Assembly: GCA_050954505.1 (NCBI GenBank)
Contig: JBPBPY010000499.1
Span: 1-9,544 of the forward strand
Length of the DNA: 9,544 bases
Direction: 5' to 3'
DNA from: JAQGMO01 sp050954505
GTDB taxonomy: Bacteria; Pseudomonadota; Gammaproteobacteria; Burkholderiales; Burkholderiaceae_D
The notes beneath the pieces are model-generated. The model saw only the letters and a list, made by a program, of their open reading frames with translations, did not search any database and had not been told where the DNA came from. Shown here piece after piece: positions 1-6,133 of the stretch (the first letter of the stretch is position 1; every line of letters starts with the position of its first letter). The translations under genes were made by a program, and so were the position numbers.

Positions 1-422
1 CTGCCACCGATACGGGAACCCTGTGCGCAGCGCTGCGTGCCGAATTGCTGGCGCTGCAGGCGGCGAATCCGGCGCAGATCGATACCACGCTGCTGATCCA
101 CCCTTTCGTGCTGGACGATTTCCACGATTACAACGACTTTCTTTCCCGGGCCGATGCCTTGGTTGCCGAGCTGGGACTGGATGGCGAAATCCAGATCGCC
201 AGCTTTCACCCCCGCTATCAATTCGCCGGCACCGAGCCCACGAATGTGGAAAACAACAGCAATCGCTCGCCGTGGCCGATGCTCCATCTGTTAAGGGAAA
301 GCAGCATCGATGCAGCGGTGGCAGCGTTTCCCGATGCCGCCGAAATTTACAACCGCAACATTGCTACCTTGGAACAACTTGGCAGCGACGGCTGGGCGCG
401 CTTGATGAACGAACGCCGATAG
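1..422 (+). CDS. DUF1415 family protein, 5'-truncated
   Basis: This is the C-terminal 139 residues of a protein that begins outside the window; the frame is open from base 3 to a TAG stop at 420-422. I recognise it as DUF1415 from the conserved blocks IHPFVLDDFHDYNDFL, IASFHPRYQFAGT and NRSPWPMLHLLRE. Family members are usually about 180-190 residues, so roughly the first 45 are missing. DUF1415 proteins are small, cytosolic and widespread in beta- and gammaproteobacteria; no biochemical role is established and I infer none. The histidine, aspartate and asparagine residues in the blocks are the conserved polar positions. It converges with the minus-strand deacetylase gene, with 151 bases between the two stops and no clear terminator there. 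Family assignment is firm, function unknown. Confidence 0.88.
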   Translation, partial: ATDTGTLCAALRAELLALQAANPAQIDTTLLIHPFVLDDFHDYNDFLSRADALVAELGLDGEIQIASFHPRYQFAGTEPTNVENNSNRSPWPMLHLLRESSIDAAVAAFPDAAEIYNRNIATLEQLGSDGWARLMNERR

Positions 423-573
423 GCGCCAACGCAACGCAAACTGCGCCGCTGCAAGGTGTGAAAGGTGGACCAGGCGCTGGCGCTGTCGCGTGCGCGTCCG
501 TTCAAAGGGGCCGGCCGGGGCATGCCATGGCCACCAGACTGGCCTTGCTTGTCTGCCGTGTCCTTGAAGGTCC

Positions 574-1392
574 CTATTCTGCCGAGTCCCGGAAGCCTGC
601 ACGCCACTGGTGCAGGAAGGCGGCTTTTGTCACAGGCTGGCGCGTACGCAGCAGCGACTGCAGCAATCCGGTGGCATGCGCCAGCAGTGCCGGATGATCG
701 GCGTCGCGCGGATGCAGCGACAGCCGCACCAATGGCGCCCGCCGCAACAGCAGGCTTGCCGCATCGTTGCCGAGCGGTGAAAGACAGCGGCCAGCGGCAT
801 TGCGCGCCGTGTACACCAGGCTTGGTGCAAGCAAACGCTGGCATTGCGGCTGCAGGCAATAAAAATGGCGCATGGTCGTGGTGTAATCGAATGGCATCTG
901 GCGCAATGCGGCCCAGGCCTGTGGACCCAGCAGCCACGCAGGCGCGACAAAGCCGTAAACCGGCCAGCCCCTGGCCGCAAACCATGCCCTGCCCTGATGC
1001 AGCTTGTCGGTTGCCTGGGCCAGGTCAAGGGCAGCAAATTCGCCTTCGCTTTGGGTGTAGAGGGTGCGCAGGAATTTGCCACGCCAGCCCGGTGGCATTG
1101 GCGCCTCGTCGCGATGCGTGTAGCCATGCAGCGCCAGCTCGTGGCCGCGCTGCAGCAGGCAATCGAGATCCTGCAGATAAGCCGTGGGACAGTCTGCCTG
1201 TCCATGATAGCGCGGCACCACCAGCAGGGTCAGCGGTATGTCGGCGACCTTCCTGATGGTGTCAATAAGCAGCTGGCAGCGCGGCCAGGTCGACGGCGCC
1301 ACATCATGAATCGACACGCACAGTGCCGCAACCGCGCCGCCTGGGTTGTTGTGGAGGCGCCGGGCCGGTGGCAATCCATCAATCGGCGGCAT
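574..1392 (-). CDS. DUF2334 / NodB-like polysaccharide deacetylase
   Basis: A 272-residue protein of the polysaccharide deacetylase (NodB/carbohydrate esterase 4-like) superfamily, DUF2334 branch. Motifs seen: SIHDVAP (residues 27-33), giving the conserved Asp30; HGYTH (89-93), the two-histidine metal-binding motif; GFVAPAW (147-153); and SLHPRD (225-230), the late histidine motif. Known family members remove N-acetyl groups from polysaccharides using a divalent metal; the substrate here is not known. There is no obvious signal peptide or membrane segment, so it probably acts in the cytosol on a lipid-linked or nucleotide-linked intermediate (inference). The start at 1392 was chosen because an AAGGA-type ribosome site lies about 9 bases upstream; the open frame continues to 1641 but only as a shadow of the preceding gene. 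Its start lies inside the 3' end of the glycosyltransferase gene (14-base overlap), which suggests translational coupling and a shared pathway. Confidence 0.85.
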   Translation of the reverse strand: MPPIDGLPPARRLHNNPGGAVAALCVSIHDVAPSTWPRCQLLIDTIRKVADIPLTLLVVPRYHGQADCPTAYLQDLDCLLQRGHELALHGYTHRDEAPMPPGWRGKFLRTLYTQSEGEFAALDLAQATDKLHQGRAWFAARGWPVYGFVAPAWLLGPQAWAALRQMPFDYTTTMRHFYCLQPQCQRLLAPSLVYTARNAAGRCLSPLGNDAASLLLRRAPLVRLSLHPRDADHPALLAHATGLLQSLLRTRQPVTKAAFLHQWRAGFRDSAE

Positions 1393-2563
1393 AACTGTTT
1401 TCCTTTCCGCCCGGATCAGGCCCGAACGCTTCAGGGATGCTGCCGGCCTGGCGGTCCATGCCGGGCAGCGTCTGGTATCGCCTGAACATTTGCGGCAGGA
1501 TGGCGTTCCAGTCATAGCGCTGCATGACCCGCTGGCGCGCGGCCTGTCCCATGGCATCGCGATGCTGCCCGCTGACGGCTGTGACCGCTTCGCACAAGGC
1601 AGCCACCCGGCCTGGCTGGAACAGCACACCGGACTGTGCATCGACCAGTTCGCTGATGCCGCCTGCGCAAGGGCCGACCACCGGCAACCCGCATGCCATT
1701 GCCTCGATCACCGCCAGGCCAAAGGTTTCGCTGTGGCCGGCATGGACCATCACATCGCAGCTGGCCAGCAGCCTGGCGATTGCCGAAGGTTCATGCAGAT
1801 AAGGCAGCACCGTGACGCGCCTCGACAGTGGCGGCAGCTTGCCACTGCCCAGCAAAATCAGATGATACGGTTCGCCGAGCTGTTCCACCGCTTGAACCAG
1901 CAGGGGCAGATTTTTTTCCGCCGTGAAGCGGCCGGCATAAATCAGCAGCCGGCTTTGCCCGGACAGGCCAAGCTGGCGGCGCAGCGTGTCGTCGCGCCGC
2001 TGCGCGGTGAAGCACCCGGTATCGACACCCAAAGGCTGGTGAACCGCCGTAATGCCCATCGCCTGCAAACGTTCGACCATCAGGCAGCTGGGCGCCAGCA
2101 CCACGTCGAACTGCCGATACACATGGCGCAGGTACTGCTGGCACAGGCGACTGGCGCAGGCACCGAAACGCGCCTGCGCCAGTTGCGCAAGGTCGGAATG
2201 GCAAAACGCCACAATGGGCACCCCGAGCAGTTCCCTGGCCCTGATGGCAGTCCACGCGCAGGTACAGGCATCGCCTGCTTCGATGATGTCGGGCCGCAAC
2301 TGGCGCAACGCCTGCACACCGGCGTGGCAACGCAATGGCAAGCGGTAGGTTGCCACCCCCGGGATCGGTACACCGTGAGTGGCCACGGTAGCGACGTCGC
2401 AACCGGTTGCCCTCGCCTTCCCTGCCGAACTGGCAATGCTGGAACCGACCACCGTATGGCGATGGCTGCCAGAACGTGCACACCATCGCGCCTTGGCATC
2501 GATGTAACTGGTGACACCGCCACCACGCCGGCAATAAAACATGGTGAGGTCAACGGCATGCAT
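1379..2563 (-). CDS. GT4-family glycosyltransferase
   Basis: A 394-residue retaining glycosyltransferase of the GT-B fold, family 4. The N-terminal half has the glycine-rich acceptor-side loop (RRGGGV, 12-17). The C-terminal half has PLGVD (177-181), YAGRFTAEKN (209-218, with Arg212 and Lys217 expected to contact the donor diphosphate), and SETFGLAVIEAMACGLPVV with the family's E-x7-E pair (Glu279, Glu287). It should transfer a sugar from a nucleotide-sugar donor to a glycan or lipid acceptor at the cytosolic face of the inner membrane; neither donor nor acceptor can be deduced. The start is uncertain: ATG at 2563 fits the usual N-terminus (xxVDxTMFY), but ATG codons at 2617 (18 residues longer) and 2542 (7 shorter) are possible, and none has a convincing ribosome site. 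The protein is unusually cysteine-rich (about 15). It overlaps the deacetylase gene by 14 bases and is the first gene of that pair. Confidence 0.87.
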   Translation of the reverse strand: MHAVDLTMFYCRRGGGVTSYIDAKARWCARSGSHRHTVVGSSIASSAGKARATGCDVATVATHGVPIPGVATYRLPLRCHAGVQALRQLRPDIIEAGDACTCAWTAIRARELLGVPIVAFCHSDLAQLAQARFGACASRLCQQYLRHVYRQFDVVLAPSCLMVERLQAMGITAVHQPLGVDTGCFTAQRRDDTLRRQLGLSGQSRLLIYAGRFTAEKNLPLLVQAVEQLGEPYHLILLGSGKLPPLSRRVTVLPYLHEPSAIARLLASCDVMVHAGHSETFGLAVIEAMACGLPVVGPCAGGISELVDAQSGVLFQPGRVAALCEAVTAVSGQHRDAMGQAARQRVMQRYDWNAILPQMFRRYQTLPGMDRQAGSIPEAFGPDPGGKENSYAAD

Positions 2564-2647
2564 GAGCGTTACTGGAACGTGTGCAGTCCATCCGGTTCTC
2601 CCAAGGGTGCATTGCATGGCATGCAGGCAGCTTTAGGATACGGCCGA

Positions 2648-2669
2648 TGACCATCATTACTCTTGGTCA
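2648..2669. repeat. Inverted repeat TGACCA-N10-TGGTCA
   Basis: Two perfect 6-base arms, 2648-2653 and 2664-2669, separated by 10 bases. It lies about 85 bases upstream of the glycosyltransferase start and just downstream, on that strand, of the TTGACA element. The geometry fits a dimeric regulator site, but a 6-base repeat can also arise by chance. Confidence 0.35.
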
Positions 2670-2727
2670 ATGTCAATAATCGAGCAGAAATTACCACCCA
2701 GACATTGCCGGATTACATGTTGTTAAA

Positions 2728-2746
2728 TCACTATAACCAATAGTGA
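2728..2746. repeat. Inverted repeat TCACTAT-N5-ATAGTGA
   Basis: A perfect 7-base inverted repeat with the 5-base centre AACCA, in AT-rich sequence midway between the two divergent genes. Centre-to-centre spacing of the arms is 12 bases, compatible with a homodimer reading one face of DNA. It is a candidate operator; no particular regulator is implied by the sequence. GTT at 2722-2724 and AAC at 2748-2750 nearly extend it. Confidence 0.45.
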
Positions 2747-2757
2747 CAACGAAATTC

Positions 2758-2786
2758 TTGTTGGTTACCATTCCTGCCCATACGAT
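2758..2786 (+). promoter_or_regulatory. Possible sigma70 promoter for the HTH gene
   Basis: TTGTTG (2758-2763) and TACGAT (2781-2786) are separated by exactly 17 bases. The matches to consensus are modest: 3 of 6 at -35 and 4 of 6 at -10. The predicted transcript would start near 2793 and carry a leader of about 120 bases before the ATG at 2916. The -10 lies inside an arm of the 2779-2805 inverted repeat. A closer alternative (TTGCCT near 2843, TTATCC near 2867) is about as weak. Confidence 0.3.
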
Positions 2787-2805
2787 CCCTTACGGCAATC
2801 GTATG
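2779..2805. repeat. Inverted repeat CATACGAT-N11-ATCGTATG
   Basis: A perfect 8-base inverted repeat, arms 2779-2786 and 2798-2805, with an 11-base centre. Arm centres are 19 bases apart, close to two helical turns, as in many dimeric repressor sites. It overlaps the candidate -10 and start point of the helix-turn-helix gene, where a bound protein would block transcription. Autoregulation by that gene's product is only an inference. Confidence 0.45.
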
Positions 2806-2915
2806 CATGTGCAGCACGCTATTCACCCTTGTCTGGCCTCACTTGCCTTTGTTACGCGTCATCCACTTATCCGACCCTGACGATCGGTCCCTCAACCTGC
2901 ACTTTGGAAGCGACG

Positions 2916-3257
2916 ATGAAAACCACAGCCCAACATGACAACAGCACCCATATCGACAATACCCGCCTGGCTGACCTGGCAGCCTATGACCCCAACAACC
3001 TGCTTGATTCACTGATCGAGAAACTGCATTTGAAAAATGATGCGGCGCTGTCGCGGGCACTGGAAGTCGCGCCCCCGGTCATCAGCAAGATCCGCCATCG
3101 CCGCTTGCCGGTGGGCGCCTCGCTGCTCATTCGCATGCATGAGGTCAGCGACCTGACCATCCGCGACCTGCGCATTCTGATGGGCGACCGGCGCGACAAG
3201 TTTCGCATCAGCGACAAGCAATTCAAGCCGAAGGAAATGGCGGCGCTGGCAGCGTGA
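2916..3257 (+). CDS. Small lambda-repressor-like helix-turn-helix protein
   Basis: A 113-residue protein whose residues 27-90 look like a five-helix Cro/C1-type DNA-binding fold: helix 1 around 27-38, helix 2 DAALSRALE (42-50), recognition helix APPVISKIRHR (52-62), then helices around 68-78 and 82-90. A charged tail (DRRDKFRISDKQFKP, 91-105) follows. I recognise the core as a small family common, often in several copies, in Oxalobacteraceae and nearby groups; no member's function is known to me. There is no second domain for ligand or protease response, so it is either a simple regulator or a nucleoid-type protein. The start at 2916 was chosen because GGAAG lies about 6 bases upstream; the frame is open from 2829, but the extra residues look non-coding. 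It is monocistronic, divergent from the glycosyltransferase and convergent with cysM. Confidence 0.75.
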   Translation: MKTTAQHDNSTHIDNTRLADLAAYDPNNLLDSLIEKLHLKNDAALSRALEVAPPVISKIRHRRLPVGASLLIRMHEVSDLTIRDLRILMGDRRDKFRISDKQFKPKEMAALAA

Positions 3258-3260
3258 GAT

Positions 3261-3285
3261 GGTTGCCGCCGCGCAGGCGGCAGCC
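3261..3285. terminator. Hairpin between convergent genes
   Basis: A 10-base-pair stem (arms 3261-3270 and 3276-3285, one G-T pair) closes a 5-base loop GCGCA, beginning 3 bases after the helix-turn-helix gene's stop. It is GC-rich and stable but has no T-run on either strand, so it is not a canonical intrinsic terminator. It may stop the plus-strand transcript with Rho, or protect its 3' end. Confidence 0.5.
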
Positions 3286-3342
3286 AGTCAGGCAATCGAT
3301 GACCGGGTCAGCCGCGCCGGCGTCGACGTGCCAGCGGGCGCA

Positions 3343-4245
3343 TCACGCAGGAAAGATGCCGGTTGACAGATAACGGTCGCCGCGGTCACAGACGATGAAA
3401 ACAATGGTGGCATTTTCAACGGTTTGGGAAATACGCAAGGCCACTTCACATGCGCCGGCCGCCGAGACACCGCAGAAAATGCCCTCTTCCACAGCCATGC
3501 GGCGCGCCATGTGTTCGGCCGCTGCCTGGCTGACGTTTTCCACCTGGTCGACCCGGGCCCGATCGAAGATCTTCGGCAGGTAGGCTTCCGGCCACTTGCG
3601 GATGCCTGGAATCTGCGAACCTTCGTCAGGCTGGGCGCCAACGATGCGAATGGCCTCGCTCTGTTCCTTGAGATACTGGGACACGCCCATGATGGTACCG
3701 GTGGTGCCCATGGCACTGACAAAATGCGTGATCCGGCCACCGGTATCGCGCCAGATTTCCGGTCCCGTGCTGTCATAGTGGGCACGCGGATTATCCGGAT
3801 TGGCAAACTGGTCCAGGATGTGGCCCTGGCCTTCCTTCTGCATTTGCTCAGCCAGATCACGCGCATGTTCCATGCCGCCCGCCTTGGGCGTGAGAATGAT
3901 CCTGGCGCCATATGCGGTCATGCTCTGGCGCCGCTCCAGGCTCAGATTTTCCGGCATCAGCAACACCATCTTGTAGCCGCGCAGGGAAGCCGCCATGGCC
4001 AGCGCAATGCCGGTATTGCCACTGGTGGCTTCGATCAGCGTATCGCCAGGCTTGATCTCGCCGCGTGCTTCGGCGCCCTTGATCATGGCAATCGCCGGCC
4101 TGTCCTTGACCGAACCGGCGGGATTGTTTCCTTCCAGCTTGCCAAGAATGATGTTGTTGCGGCGCGCGGCGTCATCACCGGGAATGCGAACCAGTTGAAC
4201 CAGCGGCGTGTTGCCGATCGTATCTTCGATAGTCGGATAAGACAT
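3343..4245 (-). CDS. cysM: Cysteine synthase B (O-acetylserine sulfhydrylase)
   Basis: A 300-residue, full-length PLP enzyme that makes L-cysteine from O-acetyl-L-serine and sulfide (or thiosulfate, giving S-sulfocysteine, in CysM enzymes) in the cytosol. Seen in order: TIGNTPLVQL at the N-terminus; NPAGSVKDRP with Lys47 as the PLP Schiff-base lysine; TSGNTG (74-79), the substrate loop; GTTGT (180-184), the PLP phosphate cup; GIRKWP (214-219), a CysM-type segment; and CDRGDRYLS near the C-terminus. The length and the absence of the CysK tail favour CysM over CysK. The start at 4245 has AGGA 6 bases upstream. It lies 116 bases downstream of comEA with a strong hairpin between, so it is probably transcribed at least partly on its own. 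No sulfur-regulator site was recognised. Confidence 0.96.
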   Translation of the reverse strand: MSYPTIEDTIGNTPLVQLVRIPGDDAARRNNIILGKLEGNNPAGSVKDRPAIAMIKGAEARGEIKPGDTLIEATSGNTGIALAMAASLRGYKMVLLMPENLSLERRQSMTAYGARIILTPKAGGMEHARDLAEQMQKEGQGHILDQFANPDNPRAHYDSTGPEIWRDTGGRITHFVSAMGTTGTIMGVSQYLKEQSEAIRIVGAQPDEGSQIPGIRKWPEAYLPKIFDRARVDQVENVSQAAAEHMARRMAVEEGIFCGVSAAGACEVALRISQTVENATIVFIVCDRGDRYLSTGIFPA

Positions 4246-4275
4246 GGGGATCCTGCGTGAGCTTGACGAAGCACT

Positions 4276-4281
4276 ATTCTA
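4276..4281 (-). promoter_or_regulatory. Possible -10 box for cysM
   Basis: TAGAAT on the minus strand matches the sigma70 -10 consensus at 5 of 6 positions and lies about 30 bases before the cysM ATG. I see no good -35 element 16-18 bases upstream, so if real it would need an activator or be weak. Confidence 0.25.
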
Positions 4282-4317
4282 ATCGTTATCGCCATTCGGG
4301 TTCGCCCCGGGCCTGCG

Positions 4318-4347
4318 CCGTGGCGCTGCCCTCTGGCGGCGCCACGG
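4318..4347 (-). terminator. Strong hairpin between comEA and cysM
   Basis: A 13-base-pair stem (arms 4318-4330 and 4335-4347, one G-T pair) closes a 4-base loop (CTCT on plus, AGAG on minus). It lies 14 bases after the comEA stop, where a terminator is expected, but no T-run follows on either strand. It may be a Rho-assisted end, an RNA-stabilising 3' hairpin or an attenuating structure before cysM. Confidence 0.55.
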
Positions 4348-4361
4348 ATCGTCAAACCGGC

Positions 4362-4724
4362 TTATTTTCCGCTGCCTGCCTTGGCAGCCTGACCGTCGCC
4401 GCCATTGCCTGCCTTGGCCGGCCTGGCGGCGGCCGGCGTATTCGGCCTGGACTTGCCATCGACCGTCAACCCCGCCTGCGACAGCTTGGCGGCGCTGCGC
4501 TCACCGACACCTTTGACGCGAGCTTCCAGATCGGCCCAGTCCTTGAAGTTGCCTTTCTTGCGCTCTTCGAGGATGGCTTTCGAAGCAGCCGGCCCAATAC
4601 CCGGCAAACCGTCGAGTTCCGCCACGGTGGCCTTGTTGACATCCACCTGCGCGGCTGCAGGACCAAGCAGTCCGGCAAACAGGCAGAGTGCCACTGCGGT
4701 GTTGATCAAGCGTGTCTTCAGCAT
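4362..4724 (-). CDS. comEA: ComEA-type secreted helix-hairpin-helix DNA-binding protein
   Basis: A 120-residue protein with a Sec signal peptide (residues 1-25: basic start, hydrophobic stretch from about 8 to 20, AAA-Q cleavage motif). Two helix-hairpin-helix units follow: VDVNKATVAELDGLPGIGP onward (27-58) and the unit around GVGERSAAKL (60-85). Gram-negative ComEA proteins bind incoming double-stranded DNA in the periplasm and ratchet it inward during natural transformation; this one has the short soluble form without the SLBB domain of Gram-positive ComEA. The tail (88-120) is low-complexity, rich in Ala, Gly, Lys and Pro, and basic. The start at 4724 is fixed by a near-perfect ribosome site (GGAGGAA, 6 bases upstream). 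No other competence gene is nearby, so a working uptake system is not shown. The fold is certain; the competence role is inferred from family. Confidence 0.88.
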   Translation of the reverse strand: MLKTRLINTAVALCLFAGLLGPAAAQVDVNKATVAELDGLPGIGPAASKAILEERKKGNFKDWADLEARVKGVGERSAAKLSQAGLTVDGKSRPNTPAAARPAKAGNGGDGQAAKAGSGK

Positions 4725-5143
4725 TCTTATTTCCTCCAGTTAAGTTGCGTTGCAAACATGGGAAAACCTCATCGAGGCGGCAAATACCTGAACAAAAAAT
4801 AAAACGTCATCCTGAAAAAAAAGCCGTCCGCGTCATGCTGGCGCAATGGCCGATGGCGCAGCCGCCCGTCACTGGCCCAGCCGAATGCCGGCGGGCTGAA
4901 GGCATAACGAAGCGGGATCGGGGAGGTTGACAGCCTGGTTACTGTGACGATGAAAAGTGTGCGGGTAGCGAACACCGGGCAAAATGCGGTTGCATCAACG
5001 ATGAAGCAATGCACGCAGTCCAACAGTGTTTTTGATCGATGAAGGGTGGCTGTCCGAAATGACCTGGATGTCTGCCACACCGTGCCCAACAAAGGCGCCC
5101 GCTGAACAATGCTGCAACGCTGCGTAGCAGAGCGCCTGATGCC
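4725..5143. other. 419-base stretch without a recognisable gene
   Basis: This lies between rfaE1 and comEA, both on the minus strand. The part next to comEA is AT-rich (A- and T-runs at 4794-4820) and presumably holds its promoter, but I found no convincing -35/-10 pair. All open frames here are short and unlike any family I recognise, and I see no remnant of hldD (no Rossmann glycine motif or C-terminal epimerase block on either strand). A 7-base direct repeat TGGCGCA occurs at about 4840-4860. Confidence 0.6.
5093..5137 (-). terminator. Weak candidate terminator after rfaE1
   Basis: AGGCGC and GCGCCT, 6-base arms read on the minus strand, enclose a 33-base interval that contains a smaller CTGC-TAC-GCAG hairpin, and are followed by TTTGTT. 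It begins 6 bases after the rfaE1 stop. The long loop and short T-run make this a low-confidence call. Confidence 0.25.
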
Positions 5144-6133
5144 TCAGCCGAACAACTCCTGCCGTGTCACCGTTGCCGTCCCCAGTTTGCCGACCACAAT
5201 GCCGCCGGCACGATTGGCAATGGCCACGGCCTGCGGCATCGACAAACCGGCGCCCAGCATGGTGGCCAGCGTGGCAATGACGGTATCGCCGGCGCCCGAG
5301 ACATCGAACACTTCCCGCGCCATGGTGGGGAAATTCATCACCTCGGCCTTGGTGTACAAGGTCATGCCCTCTTCCGAGCGCGTCACCAGCAGTGCCGGCA
5401 ATTCCAGCTCGGTGCGCAGCTGCTGGGCCTTGGCTGTCAATTCGGCTTCGGTTTTCCAGTTGCCGACAATGTGGCGCAGTTCCGACTTGTTCGGCGTGAG
5501 GATGGTGGCGCCGGCATAGGGCGCAAAATCATCGCCTTTGGGATCGACCAGGATCAGTTTGCCAAGGCTTCTGGCTGAGCGGATCATCTCGCGCACATTC
5601 ACCAGGCTGCCCTTGGCGTAATCGGACAGCACGATCACATCATGTTCGGGCAGCAGTGCATTGAAACGGGTGAGCTTGTCGCGCAAGACCAGGTCGCTGG
5701 GCGGTTCTTCGAAGTCGACCCGCAACAGCTGCTGCTGGCGACCGATGACGCGCAGTTTGATGATGGTGGAAATGGCGGCATCGCGATTGAGGAAACTGGC
5801 CACGCCAATCTCGCCCAGCATGGACTCGATTGCCGTGCCCGCTTCATCTTCGCCCACGACACCGAGCAGTCCAATGCGGGCACCCAGCGCTGCAGCATTG
5901 CGCGCCACGTTGGCAGCGCCGCCAAGGCGCTCTTCGCGCTTTACCACGCGCACCACCGGCACCGGCGCTTCCGGACTGATGCGGCTGACGTCGCCAAACC
6001 AGTAGCGGTCAAGCATGATGTCGCCCACCACCAGGATGCGCGGCGCAATGGCTGCAGCGCCATCGGCCTGCGCGAGGGGAGAAGGGACGCCGTCGGGCAA
6101 GGCAGTTGGCAAGGTCGGGGTGGAAGCGGTCAT
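5144..6133 (-). CDS. rfaE1: D-glycero-beta-D-manno-heptose-7-phosphate kinase
   Basis: A 329-residue PfkB/ribokinase-family kinase (also called HldA). It phosphorylates D-glycero-D-manno-heptose 7-phosphate at C1, an early step to ADP-heptose for the LPS inner core. Motifs: VVGDIMLDRYW (35-45), SRISPEAPVPVV (50-61), GGAANVARN (71-79), DPKG (197-200), TPNKSE (213-218) and GAGDT (280-284) with catalytic Asp283. The protein ends right after the kinase domain, so the nucleotidyltransferase half found in fused E. coli HldE is absent; a separate rfaE2/hldC-type gene is expected elsewhere. The first 32 residues are a low-complexity Ala/Pro/Thr extension, longer than in E. coli. The start at 6133 was chosen because its ATG overlaps the lapB stop in a TGATG junction, implying translational coupling; further upstream starts lie inside lapB. 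Confidence 0.94.
   Translation of the reverse strand: MTASTPTLPTALPDGVPSPLAQADGAAAIAPRILVVGDIMLDRYWFGDVSRISPEAPVPVVRVVKREERLGGAANVARNAAALGARIGLLGVVGEDEAGTAIESMLGEIGVASFLNRDAAISTIIKLRVIGRQQQLLRVDFEEPPSDLVLRDKLTRFNALLPEHDVIVLSDYAKGSLVNVREMIRSARSLGKLILVDPKGDDFAPYAGATILTPNKSELRHIVGNWKTEAELTAKAQQLRTELELPALLVTRSEEGMTLYTKAEVMNFPTMAREVFDVSGAGDTVIATLATMLGAGLSMPQAVAIANRAGGIVVGKLGTATVTRQELFG

Larger units (their letters stand above)
2564..2915. promoter_or_regulatory. Divergent intergenic regulatory region
   Basis: A 352-base stretch between the minus-strand glycosyltransferase and the plus-strand helix-turn-helix gene. It is visibly more AT-rich than the flanking genes, especially around 2640-2830, and carries several inverted repeats, listed separately, plus a small near-palindrome TGCATG-G-CATGCA at 2613-2625. 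On the minus strand a perfect TTGACA lies at about 2672-2677, but no matching -10 box sits 16-18 bases downstream, so I do not call a glycosyltransferase promoter. I see no convincing small gene here. Confidence 0.6.

Noticed and set aside
423..573. Possible bidirectional terminator between the converging DUF1415 and deacetylase genes
   Set aside because: Only short GC-rich palindromes such as those near 515-533; no stem followed by a T-run on either strand.
465..1256. Plus-strand open frame opposite the deacetylase gene
   Set aside because: Shadow of the deacetylase, which has intact catalytic motifs on the minus strand.
1346..2650. A 434-residue open frame on the plus strand opposite the glycosyltransferase
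   Set aside because: The minus-strand frame has all GT4 motifs; the plus-strand product has no recognisable domain and is GC-rich antisense.
3424..4260. A 278-residue open frame on the plus strand opposite cysM
   Set aside because: Antisense shadow of a complete, motif-perfect cysM.
4794..4860. T-run on the minus strand near 4814-4821 as a terminator
   Set aside because: The bases before the run do not form a stem ending at it; TGGCGCA upstream is a direct, not inverted, repeat.
4948..5043. Three copies of CGATGAA in the 419-base gap
   Set aside because: Spacings of 51 and 38 bases are irregular and the unit is short, so this is not a repeat array or convincing regulator cluster.
4769..5092. 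A 107-residue open frame on the minus strand in the gap between rfaE1 and comEA
   Set aside because: No family resemblance, no ribosome site, rich in residues typical of translated non-coding DNA, and no similarity to the missing hldD.
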